Shown: one piece after another, positions 23,095 to 24,628 of the stretch | How positions within the stretch are numbered: position 1 is the first letter of the stretch | Layout of the letters: each line of letters begins with the position of its first letter | Origin: a virus | Length of the DNA stretch: 24,628 nt | Reading direction: 5' to 3' (one strand) | Virus record (IMG/VR): IMGVR_UViG_3300027708_001759 | Span: 1-24,628 of that record | The notes under the pieces: generated by a model | Database searches by the model: none | What the model saw: the letters and a program-made list of their open reading frames with translations, nothing else | What the model was told of the DNA's origin: nothing | Position numbers and translations under genes: made by a program

Positions 23095-23799
23095 TTTAGA
23101 TTTACTTTCCAAAGCCGCCTCGCGAAACGGCTTGTGGTGACGTTGATCGAGCCAAAAAGTTTTATTATGCGCGCAGATCGCGCCAGTATGAGCGTAAATC
23201 GGGATACCAAGAGATCCAAGACGACGGGAAAAGAGTAGATCTTCACCAAACCAACGACCAGCAATTGCGCCATCTACAAACCAGGCCCAATCTGGACCCT
23301 GATTTTCAGTAGCTTTGCTTTGAAGCTCAAGTAAGACTGATCGATGGATTAAAAGACATCCAGTTCCTGCGGCATCGACCTTAATCAGTTCATCAACGGG
23401 ATAATCGTCCATTGCCTGAAGACCAGACTCGGGAAGATCGCGATAAATCGTTGGTACCGGCCGAAGATGGTTATCATCGTCAAAAAAGGCAGCAAAGACC
23501 AGCGCCGATACTATCGGACGATCCTTATCGTGGACAGCATTGACCAATTTATCAAACGTTTCTAGCTCTAAACGCTCGTCTGAATCAATCATAAGCAGCC
23601 ATTCGGCTGAAGTTTGTTCTAAAAAATTCTTTACTAGAAGATTTCTAGATCTTGTAAGAAGTCCAATATTAGAAACTTGAACAAAAGAATCAAATCTTTC
23701 TGATCTCTTTCGTGAGATCTGGATCAAATCAATCACTAGATTTGCATTAATCGATCCGTCGTTAACCATTCCTATGGCAACTTTATCTTTACTTTTCAT
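23083..23799 (-). CDS. GT-A-fold glycosyltransferase
   Basis: The protein has 238 residues. TRSRNLLVKNFLEQTSAEWL leads to LLMIDSDERL with the DSD metal site (Asp72-Asp74). Later come AAGTGCLLIHRSV and FGEDLLFSRRLGSLGIPIYA. Together these are the donor, metal and acceptor-loop features of a GT2-like enzyme. Unlike the enzyme at 17113-18165, it has no TPR repeats. It starts at ATG 23799 in an ATGA overlap with the preceding gene, behind GTGGAGATACG. It lies directly upstream of the collagen-like fibre gene, so the fibre or the capsid are its most obvious acceptors. Confidence 0.8.
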   Translation of the reverse strand: MKSKDKVAIGMVNDGSINANLVIDLIQISRKRSERFDSFVQVSNIGLLTRSRNLLVKNFLEQTSAEWLLMIDSDERLELETFDKLVNAVHDKDRPIVSALVFAAFFDDDNHLRPVPTIYRDLPESGLQAMDDYPVDELIKVDAAGTGCLLIHRSVLLELQSKATENQGPDWAWFVDGAIAGRWFGEDLLFSRRLGSLGIPIYAHTGAICAHNKTFWLDQRHHKPFREAALESKSKASD

Positions 23800-23942
23800 C
23801 GTATCTCCACTCTGGGATCTACGGCGGCTGTCTCAATGACGCCTTTTTCATGCTCCAAGATCAAAGCTTCAAGCGCTTCAATTCCTTTTTCTTTAACTAA
23901 ATCTCTTGCGGTTGTTAAACCTTCCAAGAAAATTGATTTCAT
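23796..23942 (-). CDS. 48-residue helical hypothetical protein
   Basis: ATG 23942 follows AGGGGGAAGTT and encodes MKSIFLEGLTTARDLVKEKG, then IEALEALILEHEKGVIETAA and VDPRVEIR. The protein looks helical and amphipathic. It ends in an ATGA overlap with the glycosyltransferase. It fills the space between the capsid-gene hairpin and the glycosyltransferase. No family is recognised. Confidence 0.62.
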   Translation of the reverse strand: MKSIFLEGLTTARDLVKEKGIEALEALILEHEKGVIETAAVDPRVEIR

Positions 23943-23969
23943 AACTTCCCCCTAAATCTTGCGCTATGG

Positions 23970-23999
23970 CGCTGACTCTACCCGAGGGTAGAGCCAGCG
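23970..23999 (-). terminator. Strong hairpin after the major capsid gene, no T-tract
   Basis: A 14-bp stem, with one G-U pair on the minus strand, closes a CGAG tetraloop. The arms are CGCTGACTCTACC (23970-23982) and the complementary GGTAGAGCCAGCG (23987-23999). It sits 15 bp after the capsid stop codon. No run of T follows on the minus strand, so it may be a partial terminator or a 3' stabiliser that raises capsid mRNA over downstream genes. Confidence 0.6.
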
Positions 24000-24014
24000 T
24001 CAAAGCTAGACTAA

Positions 24015-24628
24015 TTAGTAGCCTGAAGGTGCGACTGTTCCCGTTCCGGCGACAGTAGAAACTGCCTTATTGAAACGATGAGCAAGCGCTGTGTATCCGT
24101 AAACCTGAAAACGCACTGTCAAGTTAGCTGACAATACATCTGGAAGTACACGTGTCTTAACGCCTGATTCAAACAAGTAGCTATCTGAGAACTTACCAAC
24201 CAAGATTGGAGATTGGTTTGTTGATGCGCCGTAGTTCTTTGGAAGTGTTGCATCTACGTAAACTCTTACGCCGTGCATTGTTCCAACAAGACCCTTTGAT
24301 GCGCCTGGTGCGTCAACAACGCCGTTAGCGTTGAATGGACCAGCTGCAACAGGAACAACGAGTGGACGTGATGAAGAATCGACCTGGCTCATGAACCAGT
24401 ACCAAGTTGATGGATGCATAACAATTGCTTCCACGTCCTGGTAACGGTTTGTAACAACCTTAGAGATTGCCTTAGCCATTGCAGTCAAGCCGCCTGTAGC
24501 TGTTGGTGTTGCTTCGGTCCAAGTTGTTGGAATACCGTTTGTTGTATCTGCGCCAAGGTTGATCAAGCCACGAAGTGTACCTGATGTTCCATCGCCATTA
24601 CCAACAACAGAAGTATTAAGCTGAAGTG
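24015..24628 (-). CDS. Major capsid protein, HK97 fold, 5' part outside window
   Basis: About 203 C-terminal residues are visible and the frame stays open to the right edge, so the true start lies outside. Typical HK97 features appear in order: an AMAKAISKV helix; AIVMHPSTWYWFMSQVDSSS, then RPLVVP; LVGTMHGVRVYVDATLPKNY; a P-loop-side stretch ILVGKFSDSYLFESGVKTRV; and the final VRFQVYGYTALAHRFNKAVS. It forms the capsid shell. Prohead protease and portal genes would be expected further right. The first visible residues are LQLNTSVVGNGDGTSGTLRG; the TTG at 24566 is internal. Confidence 0.88.
   Translation of the reverse strand, partial: LQLNTSVVGNGDGTSGTLRGLINLGADTTNGIPTTWTEATPTATGGLTAMAKAISKVVTNRYQDVEAIVMHPSTWYWFMSQVDSSSRPLVVPVAAGPFNANGVVDAPGASKGLVGTMHGVRVYVDATLPKNYGASTNQSPILVGKFSDSYLFESGVKTRVLPDVLSANLTVRFQVYGYTALAHRFNKAVSTVAGTGTVAPSGY

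Noticed and set aside
24015-24566. Capsid gene starting at TTG 24566
   Set aside because: The frame is open to the right edge with HK97-like residues upstream, so the start lies outside the window.

Overview
The window is a contiguous piece of a tailed, siphovirus-like bacteriophage genome (Caudoviricetes). It holds the C-terminal part of an HK97-type major capsid protein, a complete head-tail connector and tail module, a lysis cassette, a nucleotide-metabolism and recombination module, and a block of very small early-type genes. Genes are packed end to end with 1-17 bp overlaps. No rRNA, tRNA, integrase, CRISPR array or insertion sequence was seen. The host is not identified by any host gene. 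The single-domain CHAP endolysin, the Apf/SLT-like lysozyme fold, and the resolvase-like and SSB-like proteins resemble what I know from actinobacteriophages. The moderate base composition would fit a low-GC aquatic actinobacterium; this is inference.

Layout. (1) 1-5824, minus strand: one long operon read leftwards. It starts with three small proteins and an HTH protein. Next come four nucleotide enzymes: a dCMP deaminase, an all-alpha dUTP/dCTP pyrophosphatase, a P-loop dNMP kinase and a thymidylate-synthase-fold enzyme. A resolvase-like nuclease, a RecB/Cas4-like exonuclease and an SSB-like protein follow. After an intrinsic terminator at about 712-751 come a 34-residue basic peptide, a membrane-anchored lysozyme-fold protein and an FmdB-like zinc ribbon that runs off the left edge. 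(2) 5825-6073: a divergent control region with a 36-bp imperfect palindrome between two outward-facing promoter candidates. (3) 6074-7182, plus strand: six tiny genes of 24-102 residues. (4) 7183-7254: a bidirectional terminator where the plus-strand unit meets the late operon. (5) 7253-24628, minus strand: the late operon read leftwards. From right to left it encodes the capsid protein, a glycosyltransferase, a 1166-residue collagen-like fibre, a second fibre, a TPR glycosyltransferase, connectors, the tail tube, the tail assembly chaperones with a -1 frameshift site, a short tape measure, a tail hub protein, an S74-terminated tail fibre, two membrane proteins around a CHAP endolysin, an HNH endonuclease and a small conserved phage protein.

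The most interesting point is the synthase at 2699-3535. It keeps the thymidylate-synthase fold residues but has Asp where dUMP-specific enzymes have the Asn that selects uracil. Its neighbouring motifs (MRSNDV, VGSLHLY) resemble T4 dCMP hydroxymethylase. Next to a pyrophosphatase, a kinase and a dCMP deaminase, it recreates the T4 gp42/gp56/gp1/cd set in one operon, so this phage may make a modified cytosine. The second point is a Thr-rich collagen-like fibre system flanked by two glycosyltransferases and placed between the capsid and connector genes, which suggests a glycosylated, possibly head-attached, fibre.
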